The notes under the pieces were generated by a model, which was not told the origin of the DNA, did not search any database, and saw nothing but the letters and a program-made list of their open reading frames with translations. Below are positions 45,426 through 52,117 of a stretch of 58,328 bases of DNA, one piece after another (within the stretch, counting starts at the first letter, position 1; the number at the start of each line of letters is the position of its first letter). The stretch covers positions 1 to 58,328 of the forward strand of contig NZ_CAKRNY010000019.1 in assembly GCF_934371575.1 (NCBI RefSeq). The letters run 5' to 3'. Both the position numbers and the translations under genes were made by a program. This stretch comes from an uncultured Blautia sp. (lineage in GTDB: Bacteria > Bacillota > Clostridia > Lachnospirales > Lachnospiraceae).

Positions 45426-45835
45426 ATGAATTAAAAGAACTGTTTGGAATAAAAGACAGAGACTTGAGGACATATTCCCCACTGACACTGGCGTATATTG
45501 GCGATGGTGTGTATGAACTGGTGATCAGGACAGTCCTTGTAAAAAAAGGAAATTGTCCGGTGAATCAGCTTCACAAAAAGGCAAGCAGCCTGGTGAAGGC
45601 AGGGGCACAGTCTAAGATGATGGAAATACTGGAGCCTGTTCTTACGGAAGAAGAGATTGCTGTTTATAAGAGGGGAAGAAATGCACATTCCCCTACAATG
45701 GCAAAGCATGCTACAATGGCAGATTATCGCAGGGCTACAGGGTTTGAGGCACTGATGGGATATCTGTACCTGAAAGAGGATTATTCCAGAATCGTGGAAC
45801 TTGTGAGAAAAGGAATTCCGGAAGAAAATTTGTAA
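45410..45835 (+). CDS. mrnC: Mini-ribonuclease III
   Basis: Mini-III is an RNase III catalytic domain without a dsRNA-binding domain that matures 23S rRNA. The 141-residue protein shows LAYIGDGVYELVIR (catalytic acidic residues) and the later RGRNAHSPTMAKHATMADY and TGFEALMGYLYL. It starts inside the end of cysS with GAAGGAG about 7 nt upstream, so translation is coupled. The cysS-mrnC-rlmB order is conserved in Firmicutes. Confidence 0.95.
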   Translation: METGLNELKELFGIKDRDLRTYSPLTLAYIGDGVYELVIRTVLVKKGNCPVNQLHKKASSLVKAGAQSKMMEILEPVLTEEEIAVYKRGRNAHSPTMAKHATMADYRRATGFEALMGYLYLKEDYSRIVELVRKGIPEENL

Positions 45836-45910
45836 TGTATCGTGTTCTGGAATTCAGGACCAATATGAATGTTGATTTTTACAGAAGCAACAAAAAACAG
45901 GAGGCTGCAA

Positions 45911-46642
45911 ATGAGCGAGCAGATTGAAGGAAGAAATGCGGTTTTAGAAGCATTCCGTTCAGGAAAATGTGTGGACAAGCTTTTCGTTCTGGACAGATGT
46001 CAGGACGGACCTGTGCGCACCATTATCCGTGAAGCAAGAAAAAAAGATACGATCATAAATTTTGTACAGAAAGAGCGCCTGGATCAATTAAGTGAAACAG
46101 GCGCACACCAGGGCGTGATCGCACAGGTGGCGGCTTATGAATATTCTACGGTGGAGGATATTTTAAACAAAGCAAGGGAAAAAGGAGAAGCACCTTTTAT
46201 TTTTCTTCTTGATGATATTGAGGACCCTCATAATCTTGGAGCTATCATCCGTACTGCAAATCTTGCCGGTGCACACGGTGTGATCATTCCAAAAAGACAT
46301 GCTGTCGGGCTGACATCTACTGTTGCCAAGACTTCTGCAGGAGCACTTAACTATACTCCTGTTGCAAAGGTATCCAATCTTGGACAGACGATTGAAGAGC
46401 TGAAAAAAGAAGGTATGTGGTTTGTGTGCGCAGACATGGGGGGAGAACTGATGTATAACCTCAATCTTACCGGGCCTATGGGCGTTGTGATCGGGAATGA
46501 AGGGGAAGGCGTCAGCCGTCTCGTGAAGGAGAAATGTGATTTCGTAGCGGCAATTCCAATGAAGGGTGACATTGATTCACTGAATGCGTCTGTTGCAGCA
46601 GGAATTCTTGCATATGAGGTAGTACGTCAGAGAATGAAATAA
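45911..46642 (+). CDS. rlmB: 23S rRNA (guanosine-2'-O-)-methyltransferase RlmB
   Basis: SPOUT-class enzyme that methylates the 2'-OH of G2251 in 23S rRNA. The 243-residue protein has the N-terminal substrate-binding domain (IEGRNAVLEAFRSG) and the knotted domain with DDIEDPHNLGAIIRTA, VIGNEGEGVSRLV and IPMKGDIDSLNASVAAGI. AGGAGG lies 6 nt before the ATG at 45911. sigH follows 14 bp later; the yacP nuclease gene found between them in Bacillus is missing. Confidence 0.95.
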   Translation: MSEQIEGRNAVLEAFRSGKCVDKLFVLDRCQDGPVRTIIREARKKDTIINFVQKERLDQLSETGAHQGVIAQVAAYEYSTVEDILNKAREKGEAPFIFLLDDIEDPHNLGAIIRTANLAGAHGVIIPKRHAVGLTSTVAKTSAGALNYTPVAKVSNLGQTIEELKKEGMWFVCADMGGELMYNLNLTGPMGVVIGNEGEGVSRLVKEKCDFVAAIPMKGDIDSLNASVAAGILAYEVVRQRMK

Positions 46643-46656
46643 GAGTTGGAGAGATT

Positions 46657-47253
46657 ATGGGGAAGTTCGATGAGTTAAGCGATGAAGAACTGATTGCCCG
46701 TCTTCAGGATGGAGAGACTGCGATAGAGGATTATCTGATGGAGAAATACAAGGGCCTGGTGCGGCAGAAAGCCCGGGCCATGTTTCTCATGGGAGGAGAC
46801 ACAGATGATCTGATACAGGAGGGAATGATCGGGCTGTTTAAGGCAGTACGGGATTTTCAGCCGGATAAAGAGGCATCCTTTGCTACTTTTGCCAGAATGT
46901 GTATCGACCGTCAGATTTACAGCGCCATCCAGAATTCCAACCGCCAGAAGCATCAGCCCTTAAATTCCTATGTTTCTTTGAATCAGGAAGATGAGAACAG
47001 TCCAATCTGGGAACTGAGTGCAGAGAATCCGGAGACGATTATTATTGATCAGGAAACCACACAGGATCTGAAAAAGAAGATTTCAGATTATCTAAGTCCA
47101 ATGGAAAATAAAGTACTGGATCTGTATCTGAAGGGAACCGGGTATGTGGAAATCGGAGGCATTTTAAATAAATCTCCAAAATCCATTGACAATGCACTGC
47201 AGAGAATCCGGGCAAAAATCCGTGAAGTACTCGGTCTGCACAGGAAATCTTAA
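46657..47253 (+). CDS. sigH: Sigma factor SigH (Spo0H-like)
   Basis: The 198-residue sigma-70-family protein has region 2 (DDLIQEGMIGLFKAVRDF and SFATFARMCIDRQI) and region 4 with the HTH around YVEIGGILNKSPKSIDNALQRI. Length, sequence and position after cysS-mrnC-rlmB match SigH, which directs early sporulation or competence genes in Firmicutes. The SipW locus starts just downstream but appears to have its own sigma-A-type promoter. TTGGAGAG precedes the ATG. The stop codon lies in a 15-bp perfect hairpin. Confidence 0.93.
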   Translation: MGKFDELSDEELIARLQDGETAIEDYLMEKYKGLVRQKARAMFLMGGDTDDLIQEGMIGLFKAVRDFQPDKEASFATFARMCIDRQIYSAIQNSNRQKHQPLNSYVSLNQEDENSPIWELSAENPETIIIDQETTQDLKKKISDYLSPMENKVLDLYLKGTGYVEIGGILNKSPKSIDNALQRIRAKIREVLGLHRKS

Positions 47254-47280
47254 ATTTAATTTTTCTTTAAGATTTCCTGT
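47240..47280 (+). terminator. Hairpin overlapping the sigH stop codon
   Basis: ACAGGAAATCTTAAA (47240-47254) and TTTAAGATTTCCTGT (47266-47280) form a perfect 15-bp stem with an 11-nt T-rich loop. The T-run is in the loop rather than after the stem, so it may also be an mRNA-stabilising structure. Confidence 0.6.
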
Positions 47281-47281
47281 A

Positions 47282-47309
47282 TTGACTTTTGGAAAAAATA
47301 TGATATCAT
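47282..47309 (+). promoter_or_regulatory. Promoter of the SipW locus
   Basis: TTGACT (47282-47287), 16-bp spacer, TATCAT (47304-47309). This gives a leader of about 370 nt before the first fibre gene. Confidence 0.6.
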
Positions 47310-47550
47310 ATCAATTAATCAATACGTCATAAATGACGTGTCAATTTAATCTTTAATTCACATGTGTTAATTCAGTTATTAAAATCCATATAATTTTTGT
47401 TTGTAAATTAATATAATGTCAGAATTGTGTAAAACAGTCTGCCGCTGTTTACCGTTTCGAAATATCTGTTTGTCTTAATTCTAATTTATTCTATCAAAAA
47501 TTTCTTTATTAAATTTCATTAATGATTCACTAAATATTTTTATACGTCAT

Positions 47551-47562
47551 AAAGGAGGTGAT
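47551..47562 (+). promoter_or_regulatory. Exceptionally strong Shine-Dalgarno sequence
   Basis: AAAGGAGGTGAT is complementary to the 16S rRNA 3' end over all 12 bases. It serves no long reading frame, only a 15-codon mini-ORF starting at 47569. Confidence 0.7.
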
Positions 47563-47568
47563 TCCATT

Positions 47569-47616
47569 GTGCTGAGTATTTTTGCAGTTACAAAGAGGAT
47601 AAGCTGGAAACAGTAA
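47569..47616 (+). CDS. Putative 15-residue leader peptide
   Basis: GTG start, reading MLSIFAVTKRISWKQ then TAA. It begins 10 nt after the GGAGG of a 12-base Shine-Dalgarno match. It could be a regulatory leader or a small peptide; no known attenuation pattern (runs of one amino acid, following terminator) was seen. The reading frame is short enough to arise by chance, so the strong binding site is the main support. Confidence 0.35.
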   Translation: MLSIFAVTKRISWKQ

Positions 47617-47650
47617 CATTTTGCAGCTTTGTCTGTCTGAAATTCGAGAA

Positions 47651-47687
47651 AGGAGGCAGCAGGAGATGGGCCTGCTGTGATTGATCC
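47651..47687 (+). promoter_or_regulatory. Hairpin-spaced ribosome-binding site of the first fibre gene
   Basis: AGGAGG (47651-47656) is followed directly by the hairpin CAGCAGG/CCTGCTG (47657-47663 and 47671-47677), then 10 nt to the ATG at 47688. The linear distance (31 nt) is too long, but folding the hairpin would give a normal spacing. Alternatively the four-codon ORF ATG-GGC-CTG-CTG-TGA (47666-47680) couples translation by re-initiation. Confidence 0.6.
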
Positions 47688-48194
47688 ATGAGAAAAAGAT
47701 GGATATTATTTGTACTTATATGCTGTCTTACTGCGGGGATAACAGGTTCTGCTGTATATGCTTATCTGATTGACCGAAAGGAAACCGTTAACCAGGTAAA
47801 AGCGGTAGAAAACAGCACCCACATTGAAGAGGATTTCGATCCGCCGCAGGACCCAGAGCCGGGACAGGTTATAAAGAAAAAGCCCTGTATTCTCAATGAT
47901 TCTGTCATTCCGGTATATGTCAGGGTTAAAGTTGCATTCAGCAGCTTGGAAGCGCAGACACAGTGTGAGCCACTGCTTATAAACAGTGACTGGAAAAAAG
48001 GAAAAGATGAATATTACTATTATCAGAAAAAAGTACTTCCAGGAGAAAAAACTAAAACGGTTTTTGATAATATTGTTATAAAAAACACCGTAAATAAGGA
48101 TGATATGGTACCATTTGACATTCTTGTGTATGAAGAGTCAGTCCAGGCGAAAGGCTTTTCATCACCGGAAGAGGCTTTTGCAGGATTGTTGTAA
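47688..48194 (+). CDS. SipW-dependent TasA/camelysin-like secreted protein 1
   Basis: The 168-residue protein has a signal peptide with a hydrophobic core at about 5-22 and a cleavage-region motif VYAYLID, followed by IEEDFDPPQDPEPGQVIKKK and the beta-rich PVYVRVKVAF and VFDNIVIKN segments. It belongs to the same subgroup as the protein at 49705 (shared IEE..(F/Y)..P...PGQ and (Y/F)VRVK patterns). An in-frame TGA just before the ATG fixes the start. It is the first gene of the locus. Related proteins form TasA fibres in Bacillus biofilms; polymer formation here is inferred. Confidence 0.75.
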   Translation: MRKRWILFVLICCLTAGITGSAVYAYLIDRKETVNQVKAVENSTHIEEDFDPPQDPEPGQVIKKKPCILNDSVIPVYVRVKVAFSSLEAQTQCEPLLINSDWKKGKDEYYYYQKKVLPGEKTKTVFDNIVIKNTVNKDDMVPFDILVYEESVQAKGFSSPEEAFAGLL

Positions 48195-48204
48195 GGAGGT
48201 TCTT

Positions 48205-48894
48205 ATGAGGAAAAAGAAAGGAGCAGCCGTCATATTGTCAGCTCTTTGTCTGACAGCGGGAACAGTCGGTACATTGGCTTATATGAGTGACAGCGGGCAG
48301 ATTGCCAATCAGATGGTATTTGCCGGGGAGAAGGGAATGGATGCCATTCTCACAGAGCCATCCTGGAATAAAGAAAAGGCTCTTCTCACAGTTCCGGGTA
48401 GTGTAATTCCAAAAGATCCTCAGGTCACAAATACGTCGGAACTGGATATGAATGAACTGGTAGCGTTAAAATGCGAATTTGTCTATTCTGAAAACTGTCC
48501 GGATAAAAGCAAAAGGGGAAAGATTCTAAGCAGCAAGGATATGGAAAAGGCAGTTCAGGTCTACACCATTGACTATAATAGTGACGACCGGAAAAAAGGA
48601 AACTGGATACGTTTTAACGGTCAGACAGCGGCTGATGCGGTGCAGTGCTTTTACTATTCGGATGTGCTGGAAAAAGGGAAGGCAGGGGCGAAGAAATCTA
48701 CGATTCCTCTGTTTACCAGGGTACAGGTTGACAAAAGCATTAATAACCGGAAACAGGAGTGGATACGCGAAATAGGCGGAATAGAGATTAAAATTTCAGG
48801 ACAGGTCCTTCAGCAGATGTCAGGAGAAGAATATTTTGGACTGGATAATCCGAAAAACGCCTATGATGCCGGATTGTTTAATTTTAAAGCATAG
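48205..48894 (+). CDS. SipW-dependent TasA/camelysin-like secreted protein 2
   Basis: The 229-residue protein has a signal peptide with the motif LAYMSDSGQIANQMVFAG, followed by ILTEPSWN. This fits the AY-x-S/T...N-x-F-x-x-G...L-x-E-x-x-W pattern seen in the fibre proteins of this locus. The rest is predicted beta-rich, with Tyr/Lys-rich loops. TAAGGAGG lies before the ATG, 10 bp after the previous stop; a longer frame overlapping that gene is rejected. No C-terminal anchor is present, so release or incorporation into a fibre is expected. Confidence 0.78.
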   Translation: MRKKKGAAVILSALCLTAGTVGTLAYMSDSGQIANQMVFAGEKGMDAILTEPSWNKEKALLTVPGSVIPKDPQVTNTSELDMNELVALKCEFVYSENCPDKSKRGKILSSKDMEKAVQVYTIDYNSDDRKKGNWIRFNGQTAADAVQCFYYSDVLEKGKAGAKKSTIPLFTRVQVDKSINNRKQEWIREIGGIEIKISGQVLQQMSGEEYFGLDNPKNAYDAGLFNFKA

Positions 48895-48908
48895 AAAGGG
48901 AAGAAAGA

Positions 48909-49685
48909 ATGAGAATCAGCAGAGCGAAAAGAAATATTTTATTTGCAGGTACAGTTTCATGTGCCCTGTTATTTGGAATTGGAAATACAATGGCGTATTT
49001 TACAGAGCACGCAGTACAGACAAATGTGTTTACTACAGGTGATCTGGATATCGGATTGAAGGAGCCAGGCTGGGATCCGGAAGAAAATGATGGAAAGAAC
49101 ATGTATCCGGGCTATACAGTGTACAAGAATCCTACAGTAAAAAATATCACATCAGATAAGAATGGGGATGAGCCCTGCTATGTGCGAATGACAGTGGATA
49201 TTCTGAATAACCAGGGAAGCCCTGTTACAGATAGTCAGGCCTTAAATCTTATATATAAAACCATTTATTTCGATAAGACTTTTAATGGCAGCTATGATAA
49301 GAAAGAAGGTACCGGAACCGGACTGATCCAGGATCGAATTCCAGGGTACAGCCTGGCACAGCTTGCCTCCTATCCTATGGTAAACCCTCTCTGGATAAAG
49401 GACACTTCCCGTTCCACAGCTTCAAAGCTGGTTTTTAATTATATGGGAGAAAAGGGAAATGGAATTTTAAATATCGGGGAGGAATCTGTTTTGTTCACCA
49501 ACATTGTAATCCCTACAGACTGGAATCAGACACAGATGCAGAAGGTTGGTAATTATCAGCTGAAGGTAACTGCACAGGCAATTCAGAGCAAAGGTTTTGC
49601 AACTCAGTCAGAGGCTTACCGTATGTTGGATGAAGAAATCAAAGGAGGAACCCTGCAGGAAATAAACCGTGACAGTGAGGAATGA
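48909..49685 (+). CDS. SipW-dependent TasA/camelysin-like secreted protein 3
   Basis: The 258-residue protein is the clearest TasA-like member. After the signal core, MAYFTEHAVQTNVFTTGDLD is followed by GLKEPGWDPEE, YPGYTVYKNPTVKN and CYVRMTVDI, the standard camelysin/TasA layout (PF12389-type; from memory). A long insertion with glycine and tyrosine (about 105-160) precedes the last strand LKVTAQAIQSKGF. The AFxGF-like ending QAIQSKGFATQSEA is shared with protein 1 (QAKGFSSPEEA). The family was first seen as a casein-degrading protein, but no protease motif is evident. AGGGAAGAAAG is the ribosome-binding site. Confidence 0.85.
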   Translation: MRISRAKRNILFAGTVSCALLFGIGNTMAYFTEHAVQTNVFTTGDLDIGLKEPGWDPEENDGKNMYPGYTVYKNPTVKNITSDKNGDEPCYVRMTVDILNNQGSPVTDSQALNLIYKTIYFDKTFNGSYDKKEGTGTGLIQDRIPGYSLAQLASYPMVNPLWIKDTSRSTASKLVFNYMGEKGNGILNIGEESVLFTNIVIPTDWNQTQMQKVGNYQLKVTAQAIQSKGFATQSEAYRMLDEEIKGGTLQEINRDSEE

Positions 49686-49704
49686 TCAGAAAGGAAGAGA
49701 TGCT

Positions 49705-50985
49705 GTGAAGAAACATAAATTTGCATGTATCTTCATAACCGTGATCGCCGGAATATTAATGGCAGCAGGAAGTGCACTTGCAGCCTGGAATGTTTCAGAA
49801 TATGCCATAAATCTTCTGTCTATGACCTCTTATAAAAGCTCTATAGAGGAAAATTATGAGCAGCCGGATCATGTGGATCCCGGACAAAAGGTGGTAAAGG
49901 AAGTTTTTATCAAAAATGAAGGAGACGTGGATTCCTTTGTCAGGGTGAAAATCAGAAGGATTTTTGGGACAAGCAGTGAAGCCGGCGAATTTACAGAAAA
50001 TCCACAGCTGGATCCAAATATGATTGAAATCCATTATAATACGGATTTCTGGAAACTGGAGGATGATGGATACTGGTATTATAAGGATGTGCTGCGGGCT
50101 GGAAAAAGTACACAGAAGCCTTTGATGGACAGCTACTACCTGTCTGAAAAAGCAGATAACCGCTACAAGAATATAGAAGCCAGGATTATTGTGAATCTGG
50201 AAAGCATACAGGCTGAAGCAAATGAAATGAAATCTGTATGGGGAAAAGAGGAAAAGGATCTGGGAATCAGGTATCAGCCCTGTACCTGTGAGACGATAAC
50301 GAGTGTTGTCTTTAACCAGGACAGGAGTATCACCATAGGTGGAGAAGCTACAGATTTATTTGCAAATTTCAAGAATCTGCAGCCCGGCTGTTCCAGAAGC
50401 CAGACCATACATCTTTCCAACCGCTCAGATACTCCAATAAGGATGTATCTGCATGCAGAAGCCATAGAGCAGGAGCAAAAAAATCAGGAATTGATTCAGC
50501 AGCTTCTGACCAAATACGGTATTGTTGAAATCCGGGAAAATGAAAAGGTGCTTTATCAGGGAACGGTAGATGGAAATATCACAGGAACAGGATGGAGTAT
50601 GAAAAAGGATATTGATCTTGGAAGTTTCGATCCCGGTCAGGGGAGAAATCTGGTAGTGAAATTATCTCTGAATGAAGGCATGGATAATGAGTATGAAGAT
50701 CTTTTAGGCAAGGTAAAATGGGTGTTTTCAGCCCGTGGTAAAGATCCTGCACCAGACGCTGACCCTGATGCTTCAGGAGATGGGAATTCATCCGGAAATA
50801 CAGGAGGAAATAATGGTGGAAACAGTATAACAGGAAATGCCGGAGAACTTTATGCGACAGCTTCTGCAAGTCCAAAAACCGGAGATGAAACCAGAATTCT
50901 GGCTAAATGTTTCTTATTGATTCTTGCATTTCTTGCAATATTAATAACCGGAAGAAGGCTTTCCAGAAAGGAAAGAAACATATGA
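49705..50985 (+). CDS. SipW-dependent fibre protein 4 with sortase-type C-terminal anchor
   Basis: The 426-residue protein has a signal peptide, the fibre-type region YAINLLSMTSYKSSIEENYE with PGQKVVKEVFIKN and SFVRVKIRR, and a second beta-rich domain (about 190-360). A Gly/Asn/Ser-rich spacer follows, then a wall-sorting signal: SPKTGDE, a hydrophobic helix and RRLSRKERNI. It is the only protein of the locus with such a tail and could tether the fibre to peptidoglycan. GTG at 49705 has GGAAGAG about 6 nt upstream; an in-frame GTG at 49669 lies inside the previous gene. The stop overlaps the signal peptidase start by 4 bp. Confidence 0.82.
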   Translation: MKKHKFACIFITVIAGILMAAGSALAAWNVSEYAINLLSMTSYKSSIEENYEQPDHVDPGQKVVKEVFIKNEGDVDSFVRVKIRRIFGTSSEAGEFTENPQLDPNMIEIHYNTDFWKLEDDGYWYYKDVLRAGKSTQKPLMDSYYLSEKADNRYKNIEARIIVNLESIQAEANEMKSVWGKEEKDLGIRYQPCTCETITSVVFNQDRSITIGGEATDLFANFKNLQPGCSRSQTIHLSNRSDTPIRMYLHAEAIEQEQKNQELIQQLLTKYGIVEIRENEKVLYQGTVDGNITGTGWSMKKDIDLGSFDPGQGRNLVVKLSLNEGMDNEYEDLLGKVKWVFSARGKDPAPDADPDASGDGNSSGNTGGNNGGNSITGNAGELYATASASPKTGDETRILAKCFLLILAFLAILITGRRLSRKERNI

Positions 50986-51485
50986 AGGCAGGAAGACCGG
51001 TAAAAATGCTGGGGAATCTTATCATATTGGTGATAGTCGTTTTATTGATGGGGGTTTCCTTTCCACAGCTGTACGGAATGAAATGTTATGCAGTTGTTTC
51101 CGGCAGTATGTCACCGGCTTTGAAAGTTGGAAGTGCCGTCTATGTAAAGAAAAAGATGCCTGCACAGATTAAAAAAGGGGAGATTATAACCTTTGTTACA
51201 GACAACGGTGGTGCGCGGATCACTCATCGTGTGATGGAAAACAATAAAGAAAAGCAGTTTTTCATTACTAAGGGAGATGCAAATGACAATCAGGATATAC
51301 AGCCTGTAAAATGGGAAAATTTGTGCGGAACAGTTGTTTTCTCTGTTCCGTACGCAGGCTATATATTGAAATTTCTTGGAAATGGAAAGGGAAAAGGAAC
51401 GGTTCTGCTTTTTCTGCTGGCATTTTTTCTTTATACAGAAATATCTGGAGGTGAAACCATAAAAAAGGAGCGTGAGGCGGATTGA
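50982..51485 (+). CDS. sipW: SipW-type signal peptidase I (ER type)
   Basis: SipW-type peptidases cleave signal peptides of TasA-like proteins and use a Ser-His pair rather than the Ser-Lys of standard signal peptidases. The 167-residue protein has an N-terminal membrane helix (about 12-32), the nucleophile S42 in SGSMSPAL, H82 in ARITHRV in place of lysine, the D99 motif TKGDANDN, and a second membrane helix near 140-160. The ATG is within the upstream stop codon, so translation is coupled. It sits among its five presumed substrates. Confidence 0.92.
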   Translation: MKAGRPVKMLGNLIILVIVVLLMGVSFPQLYGMKCYAVVSGSMSPALKVGSAVYVKKKMPAQIKKGEIITFVTDNGGARITHRVMENNKEKQFFITKGDANDNQDIQPVKWENLCGTVVFSVPYAGYILKFLGNGKGKGTVLLFLLAFFLYTEISGGETIKKEREAD

Positions 51486-52117
51486 AAAGAAAGAAATACC
51501 TGTTGGCAGTTGTAGGAGGACTTGCCGGAATCATGATCTCGGCAGGAGGAACTGCTGCATATTTAAGTAAATCTGTGAATGAAGTGAGGAATGTTTTTAC
51601 AGCAGGATCAGTAAAAGCGCAGCTCACAGAGGCGCATTGGGATGCTGCTTTGGCGAAAAAAGCTTATCCTGGGCAGGTTTTGAAAAAAGATCCGGTAATT
51701 AAAAATACAGGAGAAAATGAAGCGGCTGTTTTTCTGGAAGTAAATATTCCCATGCAGAGTATTTCAATTCTGGATCAAAATACCGGAAAAAAGCTGCTGA
51801 AAGAAAATAGAGAGCTGTTTTCATTCCAGGCAGATGATTCAAAATGGACATTGCTGTCTAAGAATCAGACACAGGAAAATAAAAAATATGTTTACGGTTA
51901 CAAAACCATATTAAAACCCGGTGAGGCTACAGTGCCTTTGTTTCAGGAAATTGTTATGGTTCCTTATTTGGAAGGCGAACTAAATACCAATAAAAGCTAT
52001 GATGTGCTGGTTGCCGCAAGTGTGATCCAGAAGCAGGATGACAGTAAAACAATGAAGGAAGTCTACCAGGAGTATATAAAACAGTATGATGCAGATAAAA
52101 AGGAGGGGATAGGATGA
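51482..52117 (+). CDS. SipW-dependent TasA/camelysin-like secreted protein 5
   Basis: The 211-residue protein has a signal peptide ending in TAAYLSKSVNEVRNVFTAGS, followed by AQLTEAHWDAALAKKAYPGQ and PVIKNTGENEAAVFLEVNIP, the same layout as proteins 2 and 3. The start is TTG, overlapping the sipW stop codon, with GAGGCGGA just upstream. It ends 4 bp into the next gene (ATGA-type overlap), so the last three genes form a tightly coupled unit. No anchor was seen. Confidence 0.82.
   Translation: MKRKKYLLAVVGGLAGIMISAGGTAAYLSKSVNEVRNVFTAGSVKAQLTEAHWDAALAKKAYPGQVLKKDPVIKNTGENEAAVFLEVNIPMQSISILDQNTGKKLLKENRELFSFQADDSKWTLLSKNQTQENKKYVYGYKTILKPGEATVPLFQEIVMVPYLEGELNTNKSYDVLVAASVIQKQDDSKTMKEVYQEYIKQYDADKKEGIG

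Larger units (their letters stand above)
47310..47687 (+). promoter_or_regulatory. AT-rich leader of the SipW locus
   Basis: This long spacer before the locus is strongly AT-rich. It contains the perfect palindrome ACGTCAT-aa-ATGACGT (47334-47349). A 12-bp direct repeat ATACGTCATAAA occurs at 47332-47343 and again at 47542-47553, where it touches a very strong ribosome-binding site. A bulged hairpin GTAAAACAG/CTGTTTAC lies at 47429-47452. Two mini-ORFs follow (47569-47616 and 47666-47680). No known riboswitch class was recognised. Confidence 0.6.
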
